Positions 55,881 through 63,961 of a DNA stretch of 64,000 nt are shown here, in pieces (position 1 is the stretch's first letter; every line of letters starts with the position of its first letter). This DNA comes from Methylotuvimicrobium alcaliphilum 20Z (GTDB lineage Bacteria; Pseudomonadota; Gammaproteobacteria; Methylococcales; Methylomonadaceae), in the NCBI RefSeq assembly GCF_000968535.2, contig NC_016112.1, positions 2,294,001 to 2,358,000 on the forward strand, in the 5' to 3' direction. A program made the position numbers and the translations under genes. Under the pieces are notes generated by a model that had not been told where the DNA came from, did not search any database, and saw nothing but the letters and a program-made list of their open reading frames with translations.

Positions 55881-56036
55881 TATACTTTTCGCACTTCAAA
55901 TTTCGCCAGTGCCTGAAAAGGCAACGGAGTTCAGGCAAAAACTTTGCATGCATGAATGCCGACACAGTGCCTGGAAGTTTATACGGCGCTCTTTTGACAG
56001 GAACCCCAACACCGAATTTTGATCTGCGATGGATAC
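55881..56036. repeat. Family A inverted-repeat element (reverse copy)
   Basis: TATACTTTTCGCACTTCAAA then TTTCGCCAGTGCCTG at one end, and CACCGAATTTTGATCTGCGA then TGGATA at the other, match the family A termini in reverse orientation. The core is degenerate (on the minus strand CCTGTCAAAAGAGCGCCGT). It fills most of the 55739-56059 gap and abuts the 5'-truncated transposase that follows. Confidence 0.65.
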
Positions 56037-56059
56037 AGTTTCCCAATTAAGCTCTAGCG

Positions 56060-56827
56060 ATGATTCGCCTGAGCCAAGAGGCGTCGTTAGTAGCCGTGCT
56101 ACGCATGAAGAAGAGCAAGCTGAAGTACCGGCTCCGCGAGTATCGCGGGGAGACGGTGATCAACCGTGACTTGGATGTCCAGGCGCTGTATAAGCACGTC
56201 GTTCGGAAACACTGGCAACCCATTGCCGGACAGCCGTACCAGGCTAAAGTCGTGGATGTTGAAATCAACCTGGCCGAACAGGACAAGCAGCCCGAACAGT
56301 GGGCACCGGTTCGACTGTTGTTTGTGCGCGGCACCGCCCGCACCGATAAAACGCAAGCCGGTAAAAAGGATTGGGCGGTGTTCCTCTGCACCGATACCGC
56401 CTTAACGGCGACACAGATACTCGAACTTTATGCGATGCGCTGGGCGATCGAAGTGTATTTCAAGGAAGCGAAGCAGCAGCTGGGCTTTTTGAAAGAGCAA
56501 AGCAATCATTAAGCGGCTTATGTGGCTTCGATTCACTTAACGGCCATACGCTTTTGCCTGTTGGTGATTGCCAAACAGATGCACGGTGTTGCCAGCGTTG
56601 CCGGTATGAGGCAGCAGTTGCGAGCGAACAGTACCGACATCCATTATGCCGCCAAACTGTGGCAGGTATTTCGTGCCGTGCTCAGCGGTGCGCTGGATGA
56701 ATTAACAGCGGTATTGGGTGATGCGGTCACCGCACTCGTGCTGGAAACGATAAATGCACACATACACTGCTGGTTTACGCAAGCCTTGCAACTTGACCCT
56801 AAAACCCTAAGGCTTGAGGCCTTATAG
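56060..56827 (+). pseudogene. IS4-like DDE transposase, truncated with a nonsense codon
   Basis: The first 151 codons include YALRW-type ILELYAMRWAIEVYFKEAKQ QLGF, the catalytic Glu region (Y-x-x-R-W-x-I-E-x-x-F-K) of IS4-like transposases. An in-frame TAA (56510-56512) follows NH. The same frame continues AAYVASIHLTAIRFCLLVIA to a natural end at 56827. Only the one stop divides the two parts, where the family would have Tyr (HYAAY). The N-terminus with the first catalytic acids is missing. The nucleotide end of the element is unclear. Confidence 0.82.
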
Positions 56828-56880
56828 ATCAAGGGTTTTGGGCTATTTATGGGGTTAAAATAAACTCCGAAACTTTAGTA

Positions 56881-57125
56881 ATAATTCACCTGATTAGCAA
56901 GTTTCTTCAGCTAAAGCCCAAAAACCAGCATATCCCTAGCAGGACGGGGTTTGCAACCCCGTCCTAAACGTTTTGACTTTGGCCGAAGTTAGCCGAAATG
57001 TTTAGGGCAAACCGAAACGTTGGGGACGGGTTAAATAACCCGTCCCGCAGAAGTGGCTACGACTGGCCACTGCTCGGACAATTGGCTTCAGCAAGCTGAA
57101 GCATCTTGCTAATCAGGATAATTCA
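56881..57125. mobile_element. 229-bp palindrome-bearing MITE, copy 1, with 8-bp TSD
   Basis: The element spans 56889-57117. Ends are CCTGATTAGCAAGTTTCTTC and, on the opposite strand at the right, CCTGATTAGCAAGATGCTTC. Perfect direct repeats ATAATTCA lie at 56881-56888 and 57118-57125. The interior has two GC-rich stems (GGACGGGGTTTGCAACCCCG then TCC, and GGACGGGTTAAATAACCCGT then CC). No coding sequence. It is the near-exact reverse complement of copy 2 at 60399-60627. Confidence 0.9.
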
Positions 57126-57190
57126 TGCCCTAAATGCGGCAAGCCGATGGTACTAAGAACTGCCCGGAGCGGTGCTAATCAGGGCAAGCA
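57123..57190 (+). pseudogene. Fragment of a topoisomerase-type C4 zinc finger
   Basis: In the frame entered at TCA-TGC (57123), the plus strand reads CPKCGKPMVLRTARSGANQG KQFLG before losing the pattern. This is the start of a zf-C4_Topoisom module (C-P-x-C-G-x-x-M...G-x-F-x-G-C), as found at the end of topoisomerases, nuclease-like and NERD proteins. The second cysteine pair is missing. Copy 1 of the 229-bp element lies immediately upstream and may have split a longer remnant. It overlaps the tail of the convergent cupin gene. Confidence 0.6.
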
Positions 57191-57620
57191 GTTCTTGGGC
57201 GGCATACAGGTCGATTAAATCCTGCCAACTCAGTTCGCCGATGATATTCTGCGCATTGTCGAGAATCTCATACAAAACTCCATCGCCACCGCGTATGCTG
57301 AACAGCACAATAGCATCCACTTCACCGCCGCCTTCCCGATGAGGTTCATCGCTGGCTGGACTAGACGTGTATTGGCCAACAGGTCTGATTTCCTTGATGC
57401 TACCATCCGCTTGATACAAGCGATGCTCGCCCTGGATGACAAAGGTTTTATTTAAGGCTTTGTGCCGGTGTAAGACAATTTGCCGGTTAGCGGCAAATTT
57501 AAACAACACATCTGCGATGTGGCGCTGCTCGTCAATATCCAGAATCGAATACTGTAGATATTCGATATTGGCCAGGGTTTGCCAGTGGATATGGCTATCG
57601 TTGAAAAGAAAGTCGCTCAT
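57153..57620 (-). CDS. Cupin domain protein (ChrR-like)
   Basis: A 155-aa protein with a cupin fold: FAANRQIVLHRHKALNKTFV IQGEHRLY (motif 1, H-x-H) and DAIVLFSIRGGDGVLYEILD (motif 2 region). It resembles ChrR-type or acetylacetone-dioxygenase-like cupins; metal binding is likely through H52/H54-type residues. The last 12 residues (LLALISTAPGSS) are read through the antisense of a zinc-finger fragment, so the original C-terminus may be lost. It is divergent from the sensor kinase across about 215 bases. Confidence 0.65.
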   Translation of the reverse strand: MSDFLFNDSHIHWQTLANIEYLQYSILDIDEQRHIADVLFKFAANRQIVLHRHKALNKTFVIQGEHRLYQADGSIKEIRPVGQYTSSPASDEPHREGGGEVDAIVLFSIRGGDGVLYEILDNAQNIIGELSWQDLIDLYAAQELLALISTAPGSS

Positions 57621-57835
57621 GGATCATCCTCATCTTGAAGGGAATAACAAAAACATTACTGCACTGATCGATTGCCGTTCAGGTGACTATAGCTTATGCA
57701 ATGCTGTATTGACCGTAAGCCGATATTTGCCCGCCAAGATCGGGCAATTTGCCCGTGTATCCTGAGATAGCTTTGCAGTAATCTTATAGGCTCGTAGAAT
57801 GCAGGAACACCAGACTCTCCCACACAAGTCATGCC

Positions 57836-59197
57836 ATGAATTTACAACTAAATTTGCTAACCCGAATCGCATTGGTGGCTTTAGCATGCTTGCTGGTAAT
57901 CGCAGCTTTTGTGCTGTATCAAAGTCATTGCGTTGCCAAACAAACCACCGGGCAAATGGCCGAGTCGCTAGGCAAGCAATTGGAGTCGCAATTGTTGTTG
58001 ATCAATGTCGGGCTGGGTCAAACCAATCCTTTTCCGGATTTTGGGCCCTGGAAACATTCCGGTAATCAGCCTGGTATCTGCCTGAGTTATACCCCTGCCG
58101 ATGGCTCATTGCCACGTAGCCTTTGTAACGGAAGCAAGCTAAACCGGGCGGAATGGCCGACTTTCTTTGAAACAGGCTATCGGCAGATTTTTAATCCCGG
58201 TTTGCCGGCGATACGGCCGGTTGCGCTAAACGGCAGGCTCTACGGCTCCCTGACAATCACGCCTAGCGCGGAACTGGAAATTGCCGAGGCTTGGAATAGG
58301 ATGCTGAGCTTGATGACCTTATCCGGCGTTACGGTCCTTGCCGTCTGCCTGCTGGTGTATTGGAATATCAGCCGCGTCTTAAAACCGGCAAAAACCATTG
58401 TTGCAGGCATCAAAGAGATGGAATACGGGCATCTTGATTGCCGTTTACCTGCGTTTGAGTTAAATGAATGGCAGCGTATTGCTGCGGCTATCAACCAACT
58501 GGCGAACAGTCAGCAACAATTGCTAGACGAGCGCCAAAAGCTAGTGTTGAAGTTAATCAACATACAGGAAGGTGAGCGTCGCTATTTGGCAAGGGAGCTA
58601 CATGATGAATTCGGTCAATGTCTGGCGGCCATCAATGCTGTCGCTGCTTCAATCAAACAAACGGCGTTACAACAATGCCCGGCACTCGTCGCCGAAACCG
58701 ATCACATTAGTCGAATTACTACCCATATGTTGGAGAACGTACACGGCTTGCTGGGGCGTTTGCGTCCGGCCGAATTTGAGGAATTAGGATTAGCTGCCAG
58801 CCTCAATAGCCTGGTTGCCGGCTGGAATGCGCGTAGTGGCGACAAGACTCGCTTTCATTTAGACATAAGCGGCGATTGCTCATCGTTGACGGAAGTTCCG
58901 TCCATGACCTTATTTCGGATTACCCAGGAATGTCTGACCAATATCGCCAAACATGCTACTGCTTCCCATGTCAGCATTAGTCTGATCATCGGTTTAGAGT
59001 CTGCAATTTTGACGGTCGCGGACAATGGCGTAGCCAAGACGTTGCCATTGGCCGATACCGCCGGAATCGGCTTATTGGGCATCCGTGAACGCGTCACTGC
59101 TTTGCAGGGACGATTGCAATTGGCCATTGCCAACCCACACGGTTTAATCGTTGAGGTATGCTTACCGATAGCGGCCAATATCGAGCACACGGCATGA
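57836..59197 (+). CDS. Sensor histidine kinase with LapD/MoxY N-terminal domain
   Basis: A 453-aa kinase. Helices at about 9-29 and 157-178 bracket a periplasmic LapD/MoxY-type domain (QLLLINVGLGQTNPF...LYGSLTITPSAE). A HAMP-like segment follows, then the HisKA_3 dimer domain with phospho-acceptor H256 (ERRYLARELHDEFGQCL) and the HATPase with the N box FRITQECLTNIAKHA and G box DNG...GIGLLGIRERV. This is the NarL-partner kinase type. MoxY kinases with this sensor regulate methanol oxidation in methylotrophs; whether this one does is unproven. The regulator gene overlaps its stop (ATGA). Confidence 0.9.
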   Translation: MNLQLNLLTRIALVALACLLVIAAFVLYQSHCVAKQTTGQMAESLGKQLESQLLLINVGLGQTNPFPDFGPWKHSGNQPGICLSYTPADGSLPRSLCNGSKLNRAEWPTFFETGYRQIFNPGLPAIRPVALNGRLYGSLTITPSAELEIAEAWNRMLSLMTLSGVTVLAVCLLVYWNISRVLKPAKTIVAGIKEMEYGHLDCRLPAFELNEWQRIAAAINQLANSQQQLLDERQKLVLKLINIQEGERRYLARELHDEFGQCLAAINAVAASIKQTALQQCPALVAETDHISRITTHMLENVHGLLGRLRPAEFEELGLAASLNSLVAGWNARSGDKTRFHLDISGDCSSLTEVPSMTLFRITQECLTNIAKHATASHVSISLIIGLESAILTVADNGVAKTLPLADTAGIGLLGIRERVTALQGRLQLAIANPHGLIVEVCLPIAANIEHTA

Positions 59198-59850
59198 TCA
59201 GCATTTTATTGGTTGACGATCACGCCATTGTCCGTGAAGGCTACCGAGCATTGTTGAGCAAACAGCCCTGTATGCGAGTGGTTGCCGAAGCTGGCGACGG
59301 TACACAAGCGTACCAATTGTTTAAGGAATACGAACCTGATCTGGTGATTACCGATATTTCGCTGCCGAGTAGCAGCGGATTGGAGTTGATTGCCAAGATA
59401 AAACAGCGTCGAGCTGACGCCAGAATACTGGTCTTCAGCATGCACCAAAACCCTGCCTTTGCCGAGCAAGCCGTGCATGCTGGAGCTTTGGGCTATGTAA
59501 GCAAAAGCAGCGAACCTGAGGTGTTGTTGCGTGCCATTCATGACGTATATTCAGGACGCCATGTATTAAGTCCCGACATCGCTCAAATACTGGCACTGGA
59601 AAAACTGGGCAGCGAACGCATTGCTCTACAAACCTTGAAAGTACGCGAGTTTGAAATTTTGCGTTTACTAATGGAAGGGCAAAGCCACGATGACATTGCT
59701 CGTGTACTGAACATCAGCGCCAAAACCGTCGGCAATTGTCATTATTTGATCAAAAGTAAGCTCGGTGTTGCCAGCGATATTGAATTGACAAAACTGGCCA
59801 TTAAATTCAACGTACTTGATCCATTGGAGTTATCTCGAATTGTTGAGTGA
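59194..59850 (+). CDS. NarL/LuxR-family response regulator
   Basis: A 218-aa regulator. ATG 59194 (MISILLVDDHAIVREGYRAL) overlaps the kinase stop and is preferred to an upstream start. The receiver has D8/D9, phospho-acceptor D54 (LVITDISLPSSSG) and K104 (GYVSKSSEPE). The C-terminal LuxR helix-turn-helix is at about 145-205 (LKVREFEILRLLMEGQSHDD IARVLNISAKTVGNCH). It is coupled to the sensor kinase and forms a complete two-component pair. MoxX/MxaB-like is an inference from the partner's sensor domain. Confidence 0.92.
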   Translation: MISILLVDDHAIVREGYRALLSKQPCMRVVAEAGDGTQAYQLFKEYEPDLVITDISLPSSSGLELIAKIKQRRADARILVFSMHQNPAFAEQAVHAGALGYVSKSSEPEVLLRAIHDVYSGRHVLSPDIAQILALEKLGSERIALQTLKVREFEILRLLMEGQSHDDIARVLNISAKTVGNCHYLIKSKLGVASDIELTKLAIKFNVLDPLELSRIVE

Positions 59851-60169
59851 TGATGTGCATTATTAACAGTATCGAATGTCGGTTAAGCGAATTACAGCAG
59901 ACACAGCCTCTAAAAAATCGACCGTCGCTATTGGGTCGCCATGTGACCGTCTGCTCTTCAGATTCATCGCCCGAAAGCAGTCAACGGAATTCCGATTCCC
60001 GAAAGCGGCCAAACGTCACTGGGTGCAGCCAAGGCACTGCCGCCATTCGGGCATGGATTTAAGTTTCTCCAAACCCGACATTCGCGAAAGCTCACAAACG
60101 CAATAAGCCGGCAGCAAAACATTAGACATTTCGGCACGAACTGTCTAATGTTAGGTGTTCTAATTCGCG
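59851..60169. other. Intergenic region with one hairpin
   Basis: No convincing gene. A perfect 11-bp inverted repeat AACATTAGACA...TGTCTAATGTT lies at about 60118-60154 with a 13-base loop. It could end the regulator transcript or mark the end of an insertion-sequence remnant. The short frames here show no family resemblance. Confidence 0.45.
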
Positions 60170-60830
60170 CTATTCTCTGTTTTTGCCAAAAGCCAACCGA
60201 AGAACAGTATCTAATTCGGTGCCGTCCAGCGCCACCAATAGGGTACCGCCAACACTCACGAACGGCTTCAGGCAACCTTGTGTGTACAATCTGTCACCTA
60301 CTTCGGCCAACACCGGATAGAGTGTTTCCTGTGCAATTGGGATCCAGCAAGTTGCCGATTTGGCTGGTCGAAGGAATTTGATGAACACCAAAAATCGACC
60401 TGATTAGCAAGATGCTTCAGCTTGCCGAAGCCAACTGTCCGAGCAGTGACCAGTCGTAGCCACATCTGCGGGACGGGTTATTTAACCCGTCCCCAATGTT
60501 TCGGTTTGCCCTAAACATTTCGGCTGACTTCGGCCAAAGTCAAAACGTTTAGGACGGGGTTGCAAACCCCGTCCTGCTAGGGATATGCTGGTTTTTGGGC
60601 TTTAGCTGAAGAAACTTGCTAATCAGGAAAATCGATTGTGCGTTATTTCGATTGTGGAGTTTTTCCATCCGTCGCTGATAATCCAGAAAAGACGGGCTTT
60701 GCGTGAAGAACACCGAGAAGGCGCTCAGAGCGGCATCTTCTATCCTGTATTTTCGATTGTTGCCGGGTTTACGGGAGTCCGGTAAGTCTTCGAAGGTGCG
60801 ACGTATCAAGTCAATTATTTCCAAGTCCAT
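60170..60830 (-). pseudogene. Transposase N-terminal remnant split by the 229-bp element
   Basis: Minus-strand codons from ATG 60830 read MDLEIIDLIRRTFEDLPDSR ... YQRRMEKLHNRNNAQSI and then run into the mobile element. Beyond it, from 60398, the frame resumes IFGVHQIPSTSQIGNLLDP. A one-base shift near 60342 then continues as IAQETLYPVLAEVGDRLYTQ ... LLVALDGTEL. This is the N-terminal half of a DDE transposase, with LLVALDGTEL its first catalytic Asp region. The remainder is absent. Removing the element and one TSD copy restores the frame locally. Confidence 0.82.
60391..60635. mobile_element. 229-bp palindrome-bearing MITE, copy 2, with 8-bp TSD
   Basis: The element spans 60399-60627 and has the same ends and length as copy 1 but the opposite orientation. 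It is flanked by perfect repeats AAAATCGA (60391-60398 and 60628-60635). It interrupts the transposase remnant at codon 66-67. Because its TSD differs from that of copy 1, the two are separate insertions rather than the ends of one composite transposon. Confidence 0.9.
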
Positions 60831-61015
60831 TTGTATCTACCAATGGCTTTATTAATGTTGCGATTGATTAGTTTTAAGTGCCCCTTATTTTATCAGGGTT
60901 TTAAATTGGGAATTGCTGATTTCATCCGAGAAATCATACCCCCCTGCAAGTTAAACAGATTCCCCACTATTCTCTGATCGTTGCGTTTTCACCGATGACT
61001 CTACTCATCCGGGTA

Positions 61016-63082
61016 TCAGGTCGCCTCAAATCTGCGGATTTCGAACAGCGCCTCATTTAGGTCCATTTCGTCGGCTTCCAGGAGTTTGCCGACCAGATGC
61101 TCCGTTAGCGGCTTGAGTTGGGCCAGCACGGCCTTGGTTTCGCCGTATATGCGCTCGCTCTGTGCTTCCATGATGCTGCGCGTTTCCTCGTCCACTTCGG
61201 TATGTTCACGGGAGAGTGCGCCGAAGTTCAGCCGAGTCTTGCGGTACATGCCCATTTCGCCCACGGCGTGGTGCAGCAACTGCGTCACGCGGGTGATATC
61301 GTTGTGTGCCCCATTGGTCGTGCCTTCCTCACCAAAGAATAGTTCTTCATTGGCCATGCCGCCCAGCAGCACGCGCACGTCGTGTTCGATATCGCTCTTG
61401 GTCTTGAGCAGATTGACCCCCTGCTTGTGAAACACGAATCCCAGCGCGTTGGTACGCGAGTTGGCCTTAAGCGAAATCTTGATGGTTTTCAGATCGGCCA
61501 GGATCTGCTCCCAGTTGTCGTTGGTCAGCTTGCGTTCGTGCTCAAGGTCCACCAAAAAATGACCCCATTCGTGCACGGCGATGATGCGACGGTCGCGCTC
61601 ACGTTCCGCAGTGGTGTCAGTATTTACGTTACCCACCAACACGCGTTCAGCAGCCTGCATCAGGGTATTGGCGCCGATCATTTCGCCGGTCTGCACGGCC
61701 GAAATGCCCGCCTGATTGACGATGGTCTCCAGGTCTGCCGGGCTACTGCCTTCGGTCACATCCACCAGATGGCGCAAGTCCAGGTTGGGCAGCACTTTTT
61801 CGGCTCGCTGGCCCAGGTAGTGATTGATGACAGCCAGCCGCTCTGCTCGGTTAGGCATACGAAAATCCACCTTCATCTGAAAGCGGCGCAGCATGGCCTC
61901 GTCCATCTCCATGGTCTCGCTATTGAAGTTGCTAGCCACGATCCAAATGATCTCGGCTTCGTTTTTGCTGCGCACACCATCCAGCACGGAGAGAAATGTA
62001 TTCGCGGTGTCGTCGTCGAACTTGCGGCGGCCGCCGCGTTTCATGAACAGATCCTGTGCCTCGTCCAAGAAAATGATACAGCGCTTGCGCCGCTTGGCCA
62101 TGGCCACGATACGGCTGAGCGTATTCGAGCCGCCGGACACGAAGCCCGTTTCCAGATTGGCGGCAGAGTGGAACAGGATGGGCAACTGCAACTCCTTGGC
62201 CAGGTAGCTGGCTAACTTAGTTTTTCCGGTACCGGCCGGGCCGCTGAACATCACATTAAAAGGTTTGAAGATGCCGTACTCAGCATATTCCGCGCGGCGC
62301 TCATACTGATCCTTGATCTGTGCCACCTCGGCCTTGATGTCCCCCATGCCAACCAGGTCGTCGATGGAGCCGTGCACCTGTGCCGGCTCGATGAACTTGA
62401 GCGACTTGTGCTGACCCATGAGCTGGAAATACAAGAATCCCAGTACGCCGAGCGTAAGCGCAACCGACAGTACACCACTGACGTTGGCCTTCCAGCCGTC
62501 CTTTTCGGATTGCGGGCGGGCACTGGCAAAACGCTGATCCAGGCGCTCAAACAATTCACTGCTGCTGGCGCTGAGTTCACCGCGCGGGATGAAGGCAAGC
62601 TTGGCGCCCCAAGGCGCTATGGCCGCTCTGTCGGCGAAAATCTTGGTCTCCATGTCGCTGGGGTAGTACGCGTACTGCTTGCCCTGCGATTCGATCAGGA
62701 TGATGCGCTCCGATACGTTCCACAGCAGCGGCTCGTAAACCACCGTAATACGCTCGACCGGGTTCGTTTCCAGGAAGCTCAGCAACGGGCCGTTACCAAA
62801 TACCACAGGCAGCTTGTCGTTGAACGTCCACACCTCCTCGCCCTCCGTACCGGCAACAGCCATGGCCTTGACCTGCTCAGCAATGGCGGCCTGCTTCTGA
62901 ATGAGTACGAACGAATAGATGCCGGTGGCTGGAATTAGGAGAGCCACAACCAACATCGTCACCTTGACGGCGGTCGATTGAATCACGAACCAGTCCTGTA
63001 TCTGTCTGGCGGCCTTCTTGATGGCGAACCACAGGCCCGGGGATTCCGAAGCCTCGTCGCTACGTTTTAACAAATCCAACAT
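61016..63082 (-). CDS. FtsH-like membrane AAA+ metalloprotease
   Basis: A 688-aa protein. TM helices at about 40-61 and 203-222 flank a periplasmic-type domain. AAA+ follows with Walker A GPAGTGKT (281-288), Walker B CIIFLDEAQD (335-344) and arginine region MLRRF. The zinc site is HEWGH (504-508; FtsH usually HEAGH), with a further metal ligand in NGAHNDITRVTQL. The architecture is that of FtsH, but sequence is divergent, so it is an accessory paralogue. Codon third positions are visibly richer in G/C than in the neighbours (many CTG, GCC, CAG), and insertion-sequence remnants lie alongside, suggesting horizontal acquisition. Substrates unknown. Confidence 0.88.
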   Translation of the reverse strand: MLDLLKRSDEASESPGLWFAIKKAARQIQDWFVIQSTAVKVTMLVVALLIPATGIYSFVLIQKQAAIAEQVKAMAVAGTEGEEVWTFNDKLPVVFGNGPLLSFLETNPVERITVVYEPLLWNVSERIILIESQGKQYAYYPSDMETKIFADRAAIAPWGAKLAFIPRGELSASSSELFERLDQRFASARPQSEKDGWKANVSGVLSVALTLGVLGFLYFQLMGQHKSLKFIEPAQVHGSIDDLVGMGDIKAEVAQIKDQYERRAEYAEYGIFKPFNVMFSGPAGTGKTKLASYLAKELQLPILFHSAANLETGFVSGGSNTLSRIVAMAKRRKRCIIFLDEAQDLFMKRGGRRKFDDDTANTFLSVLDGVRSKNEAEIIWIVASNFNSETMEMDEAMLRRFQMKVDFRMPNRAERLAVINHYLGQRAEKVLPNLDLRHLVDVTEGSSPADLETIVNQAGISAVQTGEMIGANTLMQAAERVLVGNVNTDTTAERERDRRIIAVHEWGHFLVDLEHERKLTNDNWEQILADLKTIKISLKANSRTNALGFVFHKQGVNLLKTKSDIEHDVRVLLGGMANEELFFGEEGTTNGAHNDITRVTQLLHHAVGEMGMYRKTRLNFGALSREHTEVDEETRSIMEAQSERIYGETKAVLAQLKPLTEHLVGKLLEADEMDLNEALFEIRRFEAT

Positions 63083-63499
63083 GGAAACCCCTAGTTACGA
63101 TCGTTGCGGCACGGTCCATTGCAGGAACGCAAGGCGCTCAAACGCCTTTTTGAAGCCTCTTTATGGGTAACTGGCAGAGAAGAACCTTGAAGAAACCCGA
63201 CTAGCGATTAGAGTCTGATTCTGGCTAGAGGTTCAGTCTGTCGAGCCAGAAGTGTGGGACGTCCGGGTAGCGTCCGTTCCAATCCGCCCAGTCCTGCTGG
63301 TAAAAACGACCATCTTCTTAGGCCCCGCGGCATCCCACGCTTCTGCGGTAAGTTTGGTTCCGCTCAGGATTGGGTCTTGGGCGATTCGATTGAGCGGCGG
63401 AGCTTCGGCCAACAGCTCTCAGAATATATTCCTAAATCGGATGATATTCAGTTTCTTTTTTCTTACCAACAGGACTAGCGGGAGCATTTGAACAGAAAC
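63083..63499. other. Intergenic region, possible gene remnant
   Basis: A gap of 417 bases. On the minus strand, 63228-63314 reads EDGRFYQQDWADWNGRYPDV PHFWLDRLNL before a stop. This looks like the C-terminal tail of a broken protein; its family is not recognised. No repeats or RNA gene noted. Confidence 0.4.
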
Positions 63500-63961
63500 T
63501 TACGGTTTCGATTCATCGTCATCGATACGGATTCTGCTCAGGCCGTAGTTATCGATTTCCGTTATCCATTTTTCCTCGGCCTCCCCGATAGCTTTAAATC
63601 GTTCGCTCATTTCAATCTCGCTCAAATGATTGACCCCGGTTTGTCTCATCGCGTCGCGGTCCGATAACCTTCCAATTAACTGACTCCAAAAAGTGTTATC
63701 TTCGAACTCTTCAATATAATCTTCAGCCACGGATTCACCTGCGAATTCACCTGAAGTGACGTACTCCCCTCGTTCTTTATCGAAATCGACAAGAGCCTCG
63801 AAGCCCATCTCCTTGGCGTACGACATCAATTTTTGCATCAAATTTCTGTAGTCTTTGGTATCGGCGCGATCATCTGTGCTATGTGCGTGCAAGACCCAAT
63901 CGGCGATATGGATCAAATCGAGCAATATCCGGTATTCTTTTTTCGTGAAGTTTATTTTCAT
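63500..63961 (-). CDS. Conserved hypothetical acidic protein
   Basis: A 153-aa soluble acidic protein. ATG 63961 (MKINFTKKEYRILLDLIHIA) is preferred to the ATG four codons upstream. It contains YRNLMQKLMSYAKEMGFEAL and an acidic ESVAEDYIEEFEDNTFWSQL segment, and ends NYGLSRIRIDDDESKP. I do not recognise the family. The N-terminal half looks helical, like small phage- or island-borne proteins. The neighbouring DNA continues outside the window. Confidence 0.6.
   Translation of the reverse strand: MKINFTKKEYRILLDLIHIADWVLHAHSTDDRADTKDYRNLMQKLMSYAKEMGFEALVDFDKERGEYVTSGEFAGESVAEDYIEEFEDNTFWSQLIGRLSDRDAMRQTGVNHLSEIEMSERFKAIGEAEEKWITEIDNYGLSRIRIDDDESKP

Noticed and set aside
56881-60635. Composite transposon bounded by the two 229-bp copies
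   Set aside because: Each copy has its own matching 8-bp duplication, so they inserted independently.
61382-62215. 277-codon plus-strand frame opposite the FtsH-like gene
   Set aside because: Long open antisense frame caused by GC-rich codon use; His/Gly/Val-rich with no known domain.
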